A DNA stretch of 47,571 nucleotides from Bacillus sp. ISL-34 (GTDB lineage Bacteria > Bacillota > Bacilli > Bacillales > DSM-1321). The translations under genes were made by a program, and so were the position numbers. Positions 7,846 through 16,910 of the stretch are shown here, piece by piece (within the stretch, counting starts at the first letter, position 1; every line of letters begins with the position of its first letter). Location: NCBI RefSeq assembly GCF_018613325.1, contig NZ_JAGGQJ010000011.1:321212-368782 (forward strand), written 5' to 3'. The notes under the pieces are model-generated. The model did not search any database, was not told the DNA's origin, and saw only the letters and a list, made by a program, of their open reading frames with translations.

Positions 7846-10800
7846 TTGAATGGTGAATATAAATCCATAAAAGGGGATGCCTATTTAGTGAATAAGAAGG
7901 TAATAAAAAGAAAAGTCGATTTCCTTAAACAGCCTATCGCCAATTTCCTACTGAAGGGAAATCATCAGCGTGTAAATAGATATGCAAAGTATTATGAGAA
8001 ATTAAGCGTGCAAAAAAACACAATTCTATATGAGAGTCGTGATGGAAACAGTATGACTGACAGTCCATACGCGATGTTTAAATATATGTTGGAAAATCAA
8101 GACTATCAAGATTTTATGCACATTTGGTCCATCCAGGATTTCAGAGTCCTCTCAGGTGTAATAGCGAAGTATAAGGATATGCCGAATGTTCAATTCGTTC
8201 AACGTAATTCAAAGGAATATTTAAAATGTTTGGCAACAAGTGAGTATTTAATCAATAACTCCACATTCCAATCTTTCTTCATCCCTAAAGGTGATCAAAT
8301 TTACATCAATACTTGGCATGGAACGCCCCTTAAGAATATGGGCTTTGATATACCGGGTAATCCTTCGGTCTCGCAAAACGTTGTGAGGAACTTTTTGAGT
8401 GCAGATTTCATTTTGAGCCCTAATGCCCATACTACCAACATATTTACAAATAGCTATAAGTTAAATGGATTGTATAAAGGTGAAATTATAGAAGAAGGAT
8501 ATCCGAGGATCGATTTGACGCTGAATACGAATCCGGGGGAGTATAAGGATTATCTAAGGACTCTAGGATTGAAAATCAGTGATGCAAAGGAAAATATTTT
8601 ATATGCCCCGACTTGGAAGGGGACGAACCTTGCCAAAGTGGATAACGATCTTCTTCAAATCATTGCCGATATTAATTATTTACAAAGTCAAATCGGTGAA
8701 CAATATAACCTATTCATTAAGGTTCATCCATTTCTATATAAAGAAGCGGCCAAGCATTCGGAAATCAAGGATGTGCTAATACCTGACTATGTGGATACAA
8801 ATGAATTGCTTGCTGCAGTCGATTTGCTTATCACGGATTATTCCAGCATATTCTTTGATTACCTTGTTACCCATAAGCCAATTCTATTTTACACATGGGA
8901 TACGGACGTTTATGCAGAGCAAAGGGGGCAATATCTCCAAAATGACGAGCTTCCGGGACCGATGCTTTTTAACTCAAAAGAATTGGCACTAGCCATTAAA
9001 GATATTAAAAATGTGAAATTGAGATATTCCGGTAAATATAAAAAAATGCAGGGAAAATTCACGAACCATGAGGATGGAAGAGTAACTGAGAGGATAGTCA
9101 AAAATATTTTCAATAAGTCTACGAAACAACTGAATACGATTACTGGCCTGGATACCGCAAAGGAAAAAATATTGATTTATCCGGGCGGATTGAGGGATAA
9201 CGGAATTACATCCTCTTTCCTTAACTTAATGAATAATATTGATTATGATAAATATGATGTCAGCTGTTTTACTGCCACTCCTCACTCGGACGAGGTTTTG
9301 AAAAATATGGGCAAGGTTAATAAGAATGTGCGTTTTCTATTCAAACCTGGCCTGCCTGTGTATAAATTTTTGGAAGTCTACAAAGATAAATTCATCCATA
9401 ACAGAGGGGAAAGAGGTTTCTTAGGGAAGAAGCTTTACCCGGAAAATGCTTATATTAGGGAGCATGCACGTTTATTCGGTAAAACGAAGTTTGATTTTGT
9501 TATCGATTTTAGCGGTTATAGCCATTATTGGACTAAATACCTGCTGGCGGCAGATGCAAAAAAGAAAGTTTGTTATATGCATAATGATTTGCTTTCCGAT
9601 AGTGAGCGCATCATTAATGGAAAGAGACCTCACCGTATTAATCTAAGAGGGATTTTTTCGGTATACAATCGATTTGATAAGCTAGTAAGTGTTTCTAAGG
9701 GAACGATGGAATTAAATCGAAAGAATCTATTGGAGTATGCAGACTTCGATAAATTTGATTATGTAATGAATTCTATCAACCCGGATAAAATCCTTCAAAT
9801 CGAGTCAAATGAAGCTGAAGTTATCGAAAATGATGAAAAGGCAATGATCACAGAAAACTTCAAGGCAAGGGCTATATTAAGGGATGTTAAGGATAATCAT
9901 GTTTGGAATACCCTTCCGGGAATTTCGAATGCCACCCAATTTCCATTGGAAGAACGATTTGAAGGTGCTGAAATCGTGATTTCGAGAAAAGCCCATGCCG
10001 ATCAAACGACTTTTTATAAATTCAGCCATAACAATCAAATCATTGGCTGGATTAACGAAGAAGCTGTGGAGCTGTTGCCAGACAGCATCATTTATGAAAA
10101 AGAAGTGGATAAAATTGCAAGATTAGTAAGACCTCGATCGAACTATATTTGGTCGTTGCCGTACAAGGTTGAAGGAACGTACAAAGTTTCCGGCAGTCAT
10201 GATTATAAAGGGATCATTGTAAAGGTCGATAGGGAAGCAAAAACCCAGCATTCGATTTATAGCAGAATATCCGTAAAAAACAAGATAATAGGCTGGATAG
10301 ATAATTCAGCTTTATCCATGCTTGAACATTGTACAATCAATGAAGACATGAGCTTTAATGACAAGCTGCAAATCATGATGAAAAGAAAGTATATAATATC
10401 CAGAAACTATAAAAACAATAAAAAGTTCATTGATAAGATTGAGAATAGAACGCTGAAGGAAATAAACACCGGTAATCAGAAGTACGGAAAAATAGCTAAC
10501 CCGGAAGACCATACAATCTGGACGAAGGCTTATCCGAACTACAAGGCTAAAAGAGTAAGCAAGGCGATCGATTTTGAAGGGCAAATCGTCAGAATCATAA
10601 AGTATAACAGAACCAACAAAGGCGGCTATTACCTTTTCGAAATCGATAATAAGAAAATTGGCTGGTTAAATACGGGAGCATTCGAAATCATAGAAGAGCC
10701 AATCCTGTTAAAAGAACGGGAAGTGCGCGGAACTGCCGAAATTAACTTGGGCGATTATAATATTTGGGATAAGCCATATGGGCTGCAGGATGCCATGGTT

Positions 10801-11490
10801 CTGGAAAATGGGACAACCTTTAATGGCCGGATCGTGGAATTCGATAAAGAAGCTGTTACTCAACTTGGTACTTATGCCCATATATCATCGGACGGGATAT
10901 CTATAGGCTGGATCGATAAACAGGCGTTAATCGTACAAGAGGTCCATGGATTGGAAGTGAATAATCAATTCGTTCCATATCCTGATAAAAATGATTTTAA
11001 CTTTGTCAATATGGGAAGATTATCTCCTGAAAAAGGTCAAGATAATTTGATTCGTGCATTCGCAGGCTTTCATGAGAAACACAAAAATAGTAAACTGTAT
11101 ATTCTAGGACAAGGACCTTTAAAGGAAGATTTGCAGGCAATCATTGATGAGCTGGACTTAAATCATTCCGTACATCTTTTGGGACAGCTTGAAAATCCAT
11201 TTTCGTTCATGGAAAAATGTGACTGCTTCGTTCTTTCGTCACATTATGAAGGGCAGCCTATGGTTTTATTGGAGGCAATGACTTTAGGAATGAAGATCAT
11301 GGCTACTGATATAGTGGCTAACCGAACCGTTTTGGAAAACGGTAAATATGGTTTACTTGTCGAAAATAGCATAGCTGGACTGGAAAAGGGCTTATCTACT
11401 ATGGTTAGTACTGATAATCCTAAACTAGCGAAGTTTGATTACACCCAATATAATGGATTGGCCATGGAAACCTTCAATAAATGCTTATAA
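7846..11490 (+). CDS. Multidomain CDP-glycerol glycerophosphotransferase plus GT4 glycosyltransferase with four GW modules
   Basis: 1214 codons from TTG 7846; GTG 7888, with AAGGGG 11 bases upstream, is an equally good start. Residues ~40-420 match the TagB/TagF glycerophosphotransferase family (NTWHGTPLKNMG, APTWKG, KVHPF, LITDYSSIFFDY). Residues ~440-655 look like the N-lobe of a GT-B family 4 enzyme (IYPGGLRDNGITSS). Four SH3-like GW modules follow at ~667-745, 756-826, 883-952 and 958-1031, each with an early xIW/xVW and a late GW(I/L)(N/D). The GT4 C-lobe lies at ~1045-1214, with NMGRLSPEKG and the E-x7-E motif in HYEGQPMVLLEAM. No signal peptide is seen, so the enzyme is cytosolic or peripheral. 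It probably builds or glycosylates a poly(glycerol-phosphate) wall polymer; the acceptor is unknown. GW modules bind teichoic acid in other proteins, so polymer binding is plausible. Confidence 0.85.
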   Translation: MNGEYKSIKGDAYLVNKKVIKRKVDFLKQPIANFLLKGNHQRVNRYAKYYEKLSVQKNTILYESRDGNSMTDSPYAMFKYMLENQDYQDFMHIWSIQDFRVLSGVIAKYKDMPNVQFVQRNSKEYLKCLATSEYLINNSTFQSFFIPKGDQIYINTWHGTPLKNMGFDIPGNPSVSQNVVRNFLSADFILSPNAHTTNIFTNSYKLNGLYKGEIIEEGYPRIDLTLNTNPGEYKDYLRTLGLKISDAKENILYAPTWKGTNLAKVDNDLLQIIADINYLQSQIGEQYNLFIKVHPFLYKEAAKHSEIKDVLIPDYVDTNELLAAVDLLITDYSSIFFDYLVTHKPILFYTWDTDVYAEQRGQYLQNDELPGPMLFNSKELALAIKDIKNVKLRYSGKYKKMQGKFTNHEDGRVTERIVKNIFNKSTKQLNTITGLDTAKEKILIYPGGLRDNGITSSFLNLMNNIDYDKYDVSCFTATPHSDEVLKNMGKVNKNVRFLFKPGLPVYKFLEVYKDKFIHNRGERGFLGKKLYPENAYIREHARLFGKTKFDFVIDFSGYSHYWTKYLLAADAKKKVCYMHNDLLSDSERIINGKRPHRINLRGIFSVYNRFDKLVSVSKGTMELNRKNLLEYADFDKFDYVMNSINPDKILQIESNEAEVIENDEKAMITENFKARAILRDVKDNHVWNTLPGISNATQFPLEERFEGAEIVISRKAHADQTTFYKFSHNNQIIGWINEEAVELLPDSIIYEKEVDKIARLVRPRSNYIWSLPYKVEGTYKVSGSHDYKGIIVKVDREAKTQHSIYSRISVKNKIIGWIDNSALSMLEHCTINEDMSFNDKLQIMMKRKYIISRNYKNNKKFIDKIENRTLKEINTGNQKYGKIANPEDHTIWTKAYPNYKAKRVSKAIDFEGQIVRIIKYNRTNKGGYYLFEIDNKKIGWLNTGAFEIIEEPILLKEREVRGTAEINLGDYNIWDKPYGLQDAMVLENGTTFNGRIVEFDKEAVTQLGTYAHISSDGISIGWIDKQALIVQEVHGLEVNNQFVPYPDKNDFNFVNMGRLSPEKGQDNLIRAFAGFHEKHKNSKLYILGQGPLKEDLQAIIDELDLNHSVHLLGQLENPFSFMEKCDCFVLSSHYEGQPMVLLEAMTLGMKIMATDIVANRTVLENGKYGLLVENSIAGLEKGLSTMVSTDNPKLAKFDYTQYNGLAMETFNKCL

Positions 11491-11589
11491 AATGAGGGAG
11501 GTTCCTTATAATTAGAAGAGCCTCACATATATGGGTTGCGAGATTTGGTAATGATTCATTTAAGCTTAAAGTAAAAGGAGAAATTCTAT

Positions 11590-12561
11590 ATGATTTTGGT
11601 CGTTGGCGGTGCAGGATATATTGGAAGTCATCTTGTAAAAGAGTTAGTGAATACTGAAGAGGTAGTCATTCTGGATAATCTCTCAACCGGTTTTCGTTCG
11701 CTGGTCGATACGAAAGCCATCTTGGTGGAAGGGAATTTAGGGGACGAAGCAGTCTTGAATGAAATATTCCTTAAGTATCCCATTAAAGCTGTTATGCACT
11801 TTGCCGCTAATAGCCTGGTGGGTGAGTCTGTTCAAGATCCTTATAAATACTATGATAATAATGTGGGTGCAACTCTTACATTATTGAATACCATGCTCAA
11901 GCATGATGTTAAGAATTTCATTTTTTCATCAACGGCAGCTACTTACGGGATACCAAATGTTGATATGATTGATGAAGATCAGCCAACCAATCCGATCAAT
12001 CCATATGGCCGCTCGAAATTGATGGTAGAGCAAATCTTAGGGGACTTTGCAAATGCATACGGACTTCATTATATCGTCTTGCGTTACTTTAATGCGGCTG
12101 GAGCACATGCGTCGGCAGAAATCGGTGAAAGCCATGATCCGGAAACACATCTGATTCCTATTATTTTACAGCATTTATTAGGTCAACGTGAGAAGATTTC
12201 CGTGTTTGGTACGGACTATGACACAGAGGATGGCACTTGCATCCGTGACTATATCCATGTAACCGATTTAGCTCAAGCTCATATAATCGCACTTCAAGCC
12301 CTATTATCCGGGAAGAAGGATACGGCCATTTACAATCTTGGGAATGGAAAAGGATTTTCGGTTAAGGATGTAATCGACACTTGTGAAAAAGTCACAGGAG
12401 TGAAACCGACCATAGAGTATGCAGACCGTCGCCCTGGAGATCCCGCCCGCCTGGTTGCTTCGGCTAATAAGATATATGAAGAACTTGGATGGAAAGCATC
12501 GATAGATTTGGAAGAAATCATTGAAAGTGCGTGGAAATGGCATAAATCTCAAATGAAATAA
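11590..12561 (+). CDS. galE: UDP-glucose 4-epimerase
   Basis: 323 residues. The Rossmann motif GGAGYIG is at residues 6-12, the Ser of SSTAATYG is near 117, and the YxxxK pair is Y139/K143 in YGRSK. NPYGRSK, YFNAAGA and the C-terminal RPGDPARLVA are GalE signatures. It interconverts UDP-glucose and UDP-galactose using bound NAD. AAAGGAG lies 9 bases before the ATG. It follows the large transferase by 99 bases without a terminator, so co-transcription is likely. A terminator follows. Confidence 0.94.
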   Translation: MILVVGGAGYIGSHLVKELVNTEEVVILDNLSTGFRSLVDTKAILVEGNLGDEAVLNEIFLKYPIKAVMHFAANSLVGESVQDPYKYYDNNVGATLTLLNTMLKHDVKNFIFSSTAATYGIPNVDMIDEDQPTNPINPYGRSKLMVEQILGDFANAYGLHYIVLRYFNAAGAHASAEIGESHDPETHLIPIILQHLLGQREKISVFGTDYDTEDGTCIRDYIHVTDLAQAHIIALQALLSGKKDTAIYNLGNGKGFSVKDVIDTCEKVTGVKPTIEYADRRPGDPARLVASANKIYEELGWKASIDLEEIIESAWKWHKSQMK

Positions 12562-12583
12562 AGGGACTCGATATTCGTTTCAG

Positions 12584-12629
12584 ACTGTAGACAAACTCGA
12601 AGTAAAGCGAGTTTGCCTGCAGTTTTTTT
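12584..12629 (+). terminator. Terminator of galE
   Basis: Stem of ACTGTAGACAAACTCG with CGAGTTTGCCTGCAGT (two mismatches) and seven Ts. The 16-base left arm also occurs exactly in the brnQ terminator at 42248-42263. Confidence 0.85.
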
Positions 12630-12640
12630 ATTTAAAAAAG

Positions 12641-12854
12641 GTTGCAGTTGATTTCAGAAATCTGCTCCCTTTCCGCGGACTGTCTGACAAGCCTCATCAA
12701 AGCAAGCGCCTGCGGGGTCTCGGCTAGCCAGTTATTCGGCAGGAGTGTCGCAAATTTCTTCAATCCAATGAGTACTCATCTAATATCAAACGTAAAAAAT
12801 CATGTAGTATAACCAATTCTTGTTTTAATATGATGGTCCGCAGTTTATTCGACC
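12641..12854 (-). repeat. Dispersed repeat element, copy A
   Basis: About 210 bp. Read on the minus strand it matches 25447-25647 along most of its length. Shared blocks are GTTATACTACATGATTTTTT, TTTGCGACACTCCTGC, GGAAAGGGAGC, GATTTCTGAAAT and AACTGCAAC. A shorter copy lies at 28531-28640. No open frame; it looks like a non-coding intergenic repeat. Confidence 0.75.
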
Positions 12855-12980
12855 TACCCCGGACTTTATTCGACCGTCCACGCAGTTATTCGACCTACCC
12901 TGGACTTTATTCGACCGTCCACGCAGTTATTCGACCTACCGCGCACTTAATTCGGCCTACACCACACTTAATTCGTCTAT
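12838..12980 (-). repeat. GTCGAATAA array, seven units, 21/20-bp alternating period
   Basis: On the plus strand TTATTCGAC or the variant TTAATTCG starts at 12845, 12866, 12886, 12907, 12927, 12948 and 12968 (spacings 21, 20, 21, 20, 21, 20). It lies immediately downstream of the minus-strand ATP-grasp gene and reads GTCGAATAA in that gene's orientation. No other terminator is seen for that gene. Confidence 0.85.
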
Positions 12981-12995
12981 TCACAAATTTTTCAT

Positions 12996-13820
12996 TTAAG
13001 CTTCCAGTGCTTTCTGTATGGATTTTTTCATGGCTTTTACAAAATTGTGACGTGTTTCATTCGTTAATTCCAACAGGGAAAGGTATGGATTTAAATCTTC
13101 CAGTTCTACTAATAAAAGTTCACCTTGTTCATTCCGGCAGGCATCAACTCGTTGGATGCCCCAATCAAGATTGTTCCATTCAATAAATCGTTTGGCAAAA
13201 GCCAGGTCTGCTTCAGTAGGTACATATTCTTTTAATTCCCATCTTTCCTCTTTATCTGGGGCATAAAGGGCATACTGAAATTCCATATCGATAAAATAAA
13301 AAGAGACCTCATACTCAAAGTTGATAAATGGCTGTACCAATATGTTCTTTGACTCTGAATCCATTTTATCGCTCAATTTTTCTTTTGTGACAAATTCCAA
13401 ACCGATCGAATCTGCACCGTCTTTCGGCTTGACTATATACGTTTCCACATCGGGAAGTTTATTTAAAGATTCAAGTGTATCGATGGTCGGAATGACAGGG
13501 AATTGAGCATTCGTCAGTTCAATTAAGTATTCCTTCCCGTTCATATCAGCCTTTCCAACAAATGAATTGTACGTTTTCAAATTACCAGCAGCCACTCTAT
13601 TACGGAATGCTAAATACTTATCTTTAAAATTCGCTACTGGACCGGCATTTCGAAATACGATTAGGTCAAAATCCTTTTCAAATGTTTCAATGTCTTCAGG
13701 ATGGCAAAGTACTAACTGAAAATCTTCTCTAAGCTTCGAAGTAAGAAACAAATCCTCCTCATAATAATTTCTTCCTTTTGCTTCATAGTATAAATCCGTT
13801 ACGAACAATAGTGTCTGCAT
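12996..13820 (-). CDS. ATP-grasp family protein of unknown function, under a T-box
   Basis: About 274 residues from ATG 13820, preceded by AGGTG; an ATG at 13853 without a ribosome site would add 11 residues. After an N-terminal Rossmann-like part (to ~95), the ATP-grasp core shows TYIVKPKDGADSIGLEFV (ATP-binding strand and loop), NILVQPFI, and a metal-binding end VELEDLNPYLSL (acidic E-x-E-D-x-N form). These enzymes join a carboxylate to an amine or thiol through an acyl-phosphate. The substrates cannot be read from sequence. The gene stands alone, directly behind a T-box whose specifier reads as isoleucine, so a role tied to Ile or to an Ile-containing product is a fair hypothesis. A 20/21-bp repeat array follows its stop codon. 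Confidence 0.75.
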   Translation of the reverse strand: MQTLLFVTDLYYEAKGRNYYEEDLFLTSKLREDFQLVLCHPEDIETFEKDFDLIVFRNAGPVANFKDKYLAFRNRVAAGNLKTYNSFVGKADMNGKEYLIELTNAQFPVIPTIDTLESLNKLPDVETYIVKPKDGADSIGLEFVTKEKLSDKMDSESKNILVQPFINFEYEVSFYFIDMEFQYALYAPDKEERWELKEYVPTEADLAFAKRFIEWNNLDWGIQRVDACRNEQGELLLVELEDLNPYLSLLELTNETRHNFVKAMKKSIQKALEA

Positions 13821-13865
13821 GACTTCTGCACCTGCTTTACCGTTATTTTTCATTGATTATGTTAA

Positions 13866-14130
13866 AAATAAAAAATCCCGTCTCATTAAGAGACGAGATT
13901 TGAACTCGCGGTACCACTCTTGTTTAATAAAATGCTTGCAGACGCACAATAATACGTCGTCCCATATAACGGGGGAAACCGGTAAAGCTTACTGAGGATT
14001 CGGCTTTACTTCTCGGGGATGATCTTCGGTCATATTCTGGACACTGGCTTTCAGCAAAGCGCCAGCTCTCTTTGGAACAGAAACGATAACGTACTTCTTC
14101 CCTTCATGGAATTTTACAATTAGATGAATT
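13866..14130 (-). ncRNA. T-box riboswitch leader, probable Ile specifier
   Basis: On the minus strand the T-box core AGAGTGGTACCGCG (13907-13920) is followed by a terminator (GTCTC / GAGAC stem, six Ts, 13866-13898). Stem I has AAGAAGTACG near its 5' side, the distal AGAGAGCTGG loop region, and on the 3' side CCGAAGATCATCCCCGAG. Aligning the latter to the known glyQS pattern (CGAAx, codon, A) places ATC in the specifier position. UGGU in the T-box predicts discriminator base A, as in tRNA-Ile. The next gene on this strand is the ATP-grasp protein. Confidence 0.88.
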
Positions 14131-14136
14131 TGAGTA

Positions 14137-14165
14137 ATTGTACAATAGTCAGAAAATAAAATCAA
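14137..14165 (-). promoter_or_regulatory. Promoter of the T-box/ATP-grasp unit
   Basis: Minus strand TTGATT (14160-14165) and TACAAT (14137-14142), 17-bp spacer. Confidence 0.65.
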
Positions 14166-14264
14166 TGGTTGTTCCACTGAGGATAGGGAGAAAAAGGGAT
14201 TTTGATAGAGATATAGAATTACTATTCAAGAGAAGCACCATTCATTTAATAGGAGATGTTAGCT

Positions 14265-15155
14265 TTGAAAACGGTAAGGGTTTTTCATTACGATGCATTC
14301 AGCAGTAAACCGAATAAAGGAAATCCGGCAGGTGTGGTTTTAGATGCGGATGGACTGACGGAAAAGGAAATGCAGGATATAGCACTAAAGGTGGGGTTCA
14401 ATGAAACCTCTTTTCCCATGGAATCCGATATTGCCGATCTTAGAATCCGTTATTTTACACCGGGACACGAAATGAATCTTTGCGGACACGCGACAATGGC
14501 TACCATCCATGCACTGAAGACCAGGGGATTAGTGGCTAAAGATGAGCTGATGATTGAAACAGGGGCGGGAATATTGCCAATCAAGATCCATACGACGGGT
14601 GATCAAGAGATATACATTACGATGAAGCAGGCCACGCCGCAGTTTGAAGCATTTAACGGAGACAAGGGTGGCTTAACCAGTTCCATTGGCCTTGATATAG
14701 AGGATCTGGATAGTGAATTACCTATTGTTTATGGAAGTACAGGTTTATGGACTTTACTTGTTCCGGTAAAAGAACGCAATTCATTCAAAAAGATGAAGGT
14801 GAACAATAGCCTTTTTCCGCAATTATTAAAGGAAATGCCAAGAGCTTCCGTTCATCCCTTTTGCCTGGAAACCTATGATGGTGATGCCCATATGCATGCC
14901 CGGCATTTTTCCTCGCCATTTTCAGGTACGCTTGAAGACCCGGTTACAGGAACGGCTTCAGGTGTAATGGGGGCTTATTATGCAAAATACATAAAGGATG
15001 ATCTTGAAGATGAGGTGCACCTGTTAATCGAACAGGGACATGAAATCGGAAAGGATGGCAGAGTTCGCGTTACGGCTACCAAAAACGATGACACCTATGA
15101 TATTGAAATCACCGGGAATGCTGTCTACGTTAAAGAATTTGAAGTGGAAGTCTAG
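14265..15155 (+). CDS. PhzF-family isomerase-like protein
   Basis: 296 residues from TTG 14265. AGGAG (14251-14255) abuts the in-frame ATG at 14256 but is 9 bases from the TTG, and [13 protein letters not shown] is the family start. Two similar half-domains of the diaminopimelate-epimerase fold are present. Markers are GNPAGVV, the catalytic Glu in FNETSFP (E47), [14 protein letters not shown] and DPVTGTASG. PhzF itself isomerises a phenazine precursor; no other phenazine gene is present here, so this is one of the many homologues of unknown substrate. It is divergent from the T-box unit. Confidence 0.88.
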   Translation: MKTVRVFHYDAFSSKPNKGNPAGVVLDADGLTEKEMQDIALKVGFNETSFPMESDIADLRIRYFTPGHEMNLCGHATMATIHALKTRGLVAKDELMIETGAGILPIKIHTTGDQEIYITMKQATPQFEAFNGDKGGLTSSIGLDIEDLDSELPIVYGSTGLWTLLVPVKERNSFKKMKVNNSLFPQLLKEMPRASVHPFCLETYDGDAHMHARHFSSPFSGTLEDPVTGTASGVMGAYYAKYIKDDLEDEVHLLIEQGHEIGKDGRVRVTATKNDDTYDIEITGNAVYVKEFEVEV

Positions 15156-15176
15156 AAGGTTTATTGAACACGTAAA

Positions 15177-15217
15177 AACCCTGTACTAAGACTTTTCATG
15201 TCTTAGCACAGGGTTCT
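15177..15217. terminator. Terminator-like hairpin after the PhzF gene
   Basis: AACCCTGTACTAAGAC pairs with GTCTTAGCACAGGGTT (one mismatch). The T-run is better on the minus strand, so it may act on both. Confidence 0.6.
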
Positions 15218-15224
15218 TGATGAA

Positions 15225-15520
15225 TCATTCTCCAATGCTCATACCTTTTAAAACGACCGCAGTCAGAAACACGGTCACGCAAATGATTGAGGTGGATACG
15301 ACAATCTCTGTTTGGAAATCCTTCCTTTAGATGATGGTCACGCCGCTTAGATCAACCTTTGCTCCATGTAAAAAGTTGTAAGTGAGTTTATCCATCGAAG
15401 CTCCAGTAAAATCGATTTTCTTTAAATCGGACATCCGGAATTGAACATTGATGAGTGTGGCATCGCGAAATGATGCCTTGGCTGAAGTCGGAGCGGCTTA
15501 AATCGCAGGAATTTATTTCT
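15225..15520 (-). pseudogene. Decayed pentapeptide-repeat protein fragment
   Basis: Minus-strand translation gives pentapeptide-repeat text. One frame reads CDLSRSDFSQ; after a one-base frame change it continues FRDATLINVQFRMSDLKKID, then FTGASMDKL, and stops at TAA 15327-15329. The same frame beyond the stop encodes a hydrophobic stretch ending at 15225 (STSIICVTVFLTAVVL). There is no start codon and no ribosome site, so this is a 5'-truncated, frameshifted remnant. Confidence 0.6.
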
Positions 15521-15672
15521 TACAGCGTAAGGAAGGCTGCTTCATTGATTCAGTAAAGAACATGAAATATTTGACATATGAAAATAAAAACCATGTCTCC
15601 TATTACATGGATAATGAGCCGATCATCGGGTTATTAAGTAAGAATGGATCATACCATCAGAAGATAGTTTGA
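15502..15672 (+). pseudogene. C-terminal remnant of an unidentified gene
   Basis: An open stretch of about 56 codons without a start reads GIYFLQRKEGCFIDSVKNMK and later HVSYYMDNEPIIGLLSKNG, with protein-like composition, ending at TGA 15670-15672. It abuts the minus-strand pentapeptide remnant, suggesting a deletion junction near 15505-15520. I do not recognise the family. Confidence 0.4.
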
Positions 15673-15830
15673 AGGCATCTTTGATACCTTTAAATTCCAG
15701 TGGCCATTATATAAACAACACGGTCCAATAGTGTTTGAACGTCATATGTAACACATTTTTGATGCAGTTGTTACATAGGCATTGGCCGAAATCAGTATAA
15801 TTAAATGGTGGGAAACAATGGGAAGAGGTG

Positions 15831-16541
15831 ATGGTTTTGTCGGAGACGATTACAACCTATGAGGATCTATTGAATATGCTCGACTCGTTATTGCGTGAGC
15901 CAACTGGATTCTGGAATGGTTTTTATGAAGACCGTGAAAAAGGGGTTCCCTTTTTCGAAAATTTCCCTGATGAGAATTTGGTTACATATTTTGATGGTGG
16001 GTTAATCCAGCCAGGAAAGGTTCTTGAGCTTGGGTGCGGACCTGGAAGAAATGCCATTTATCTCTCTCAAAAGGGCTGTACCGTTGATGCGGTGGACCTT
16101 TCGAGCGAAGCCCTTGAATGGGGAAAAGAACGAGCGGCAAAAAAGAAAGTGCACGTGAACTTCATTCAAAAGAATATATTTGATTTGGATATTGAGGAAG
16201 GGCAATATGACTTCGTGTATGATTCAGGTTGTTTTCACCATATTGCTCCACATCGAAGGATCAATTATTTGGAGATGGTGAAAAAGGCGTTAAGACCTAA
16301 GGGATTGTATTCAATTACTTGTTTTGTCGAAGGCGGCATATTGGGTGGTGCAGATATTTCAGATTGGGAGATATATAGGCAAAGAAGTCTTAAAGGCGGA
16401 TTAGGTTTTACTGAAGAAAAACTCAGAACGATCTTCAAGGAATTTGAAGTGGTGGAAATACGTAAAATGAGGAAAATGGAACAATCGGATGAAACCTTTG
16501 GGGTGCAAGGTTTATGGACGGCTTTGTTTATGAAAAAGTAA
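15831..16541 (+). CDS. Class I SAM-dependent methyltransferase
   Basis: 236 residues from ATG 15831; TTG 15837, better spaced from GGAAGAGG (15821-15828), is an alternative. Motif I is VLELGCGPGRNA (about 64-75), the acidic strand end is VDAVDLS, and FDLDIEEGQYDFVYDSGCFHHI carries motifs II/III. The small tellurite-resistance/thiopurine-type methyltransferases look similar. The substrate is unknown. It is a single gene with no clear operon partner. Confidence 0.85.
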   Translation: MVLSETITTYEDLLNMLDSLLREPTGFWNGFYEDREKGVPFFENFPDENLVTYFDGGLIQPGKVLELGCGPGRNAIYLSQKGCTVDAVDLSSEALEWGKERAAKKKVHVNFIQKNIFDLDIEEGQYDFVYDSGCFHHIAPHRRINYLEMVKKALRPKGLYSITCFVEGGILGGADISDWEIYRQRSLKGGLGFTEEKLRTIFKEFEVVEIRKMRKMEQSDETFGVQGLWTALFMKK

Positions 16542-16910
16542 TTCTTATAAGAAGTCGAAACGGGGGATCTGGGATCAGGTCCTTTTTTTGTTATAAAGAA
16601 AAGGGAAGATTTGTTAACAAAAAATAGAAATGGTAAACTATAACAATGGGCGAACCCAGATTTACCAGGATAATAGATGAAGGTTTTGCTGATCTTTTTT
16701 TTAAAAAAACAGTGGTTGTATGGTTTCAAAAACAGCTGGGAAGGTATATGGAAAGAGAGGACCCTTGGGCTTTTAGATCATAAAATCTTAAGTATGGAAG
16801 AGATTATCTTCGATGCTTACTTTGTTGATAATTTTTCAATACCCTGACAATGCTGATGTTAGCGTAGATTTATCGACTGCTTTTTATAAAAAACTAAATA
16901 GGAGGAGTTT
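16542..16910. other. 369-bp intergenic stretch without a supported gene
   Basis: AT-rich. An ATG frame of about 45 codons at 16646 has no ribosome site and no recognisable sequence. TTGTTAACAA palindrome near 16613. No clear promoter for the next gene could be fixed. Confidence 0.4.

Noticed and set aside
12838..12980. GTCGAATAA array as CRISPR
   Set aside because: Continuous 20/21-bp units with no spacers; no cas genes in the window.
13989..14177. 62-codon minus-strand frame across the T-box leader
   Set aside because: Overlaps the structured RNA and its promoter; no supported start.
16646..16780. 45-codon plus-strand ATG frame in the 16542-16910 gap
   Set aside because: No ribosome site and no recognisable features.
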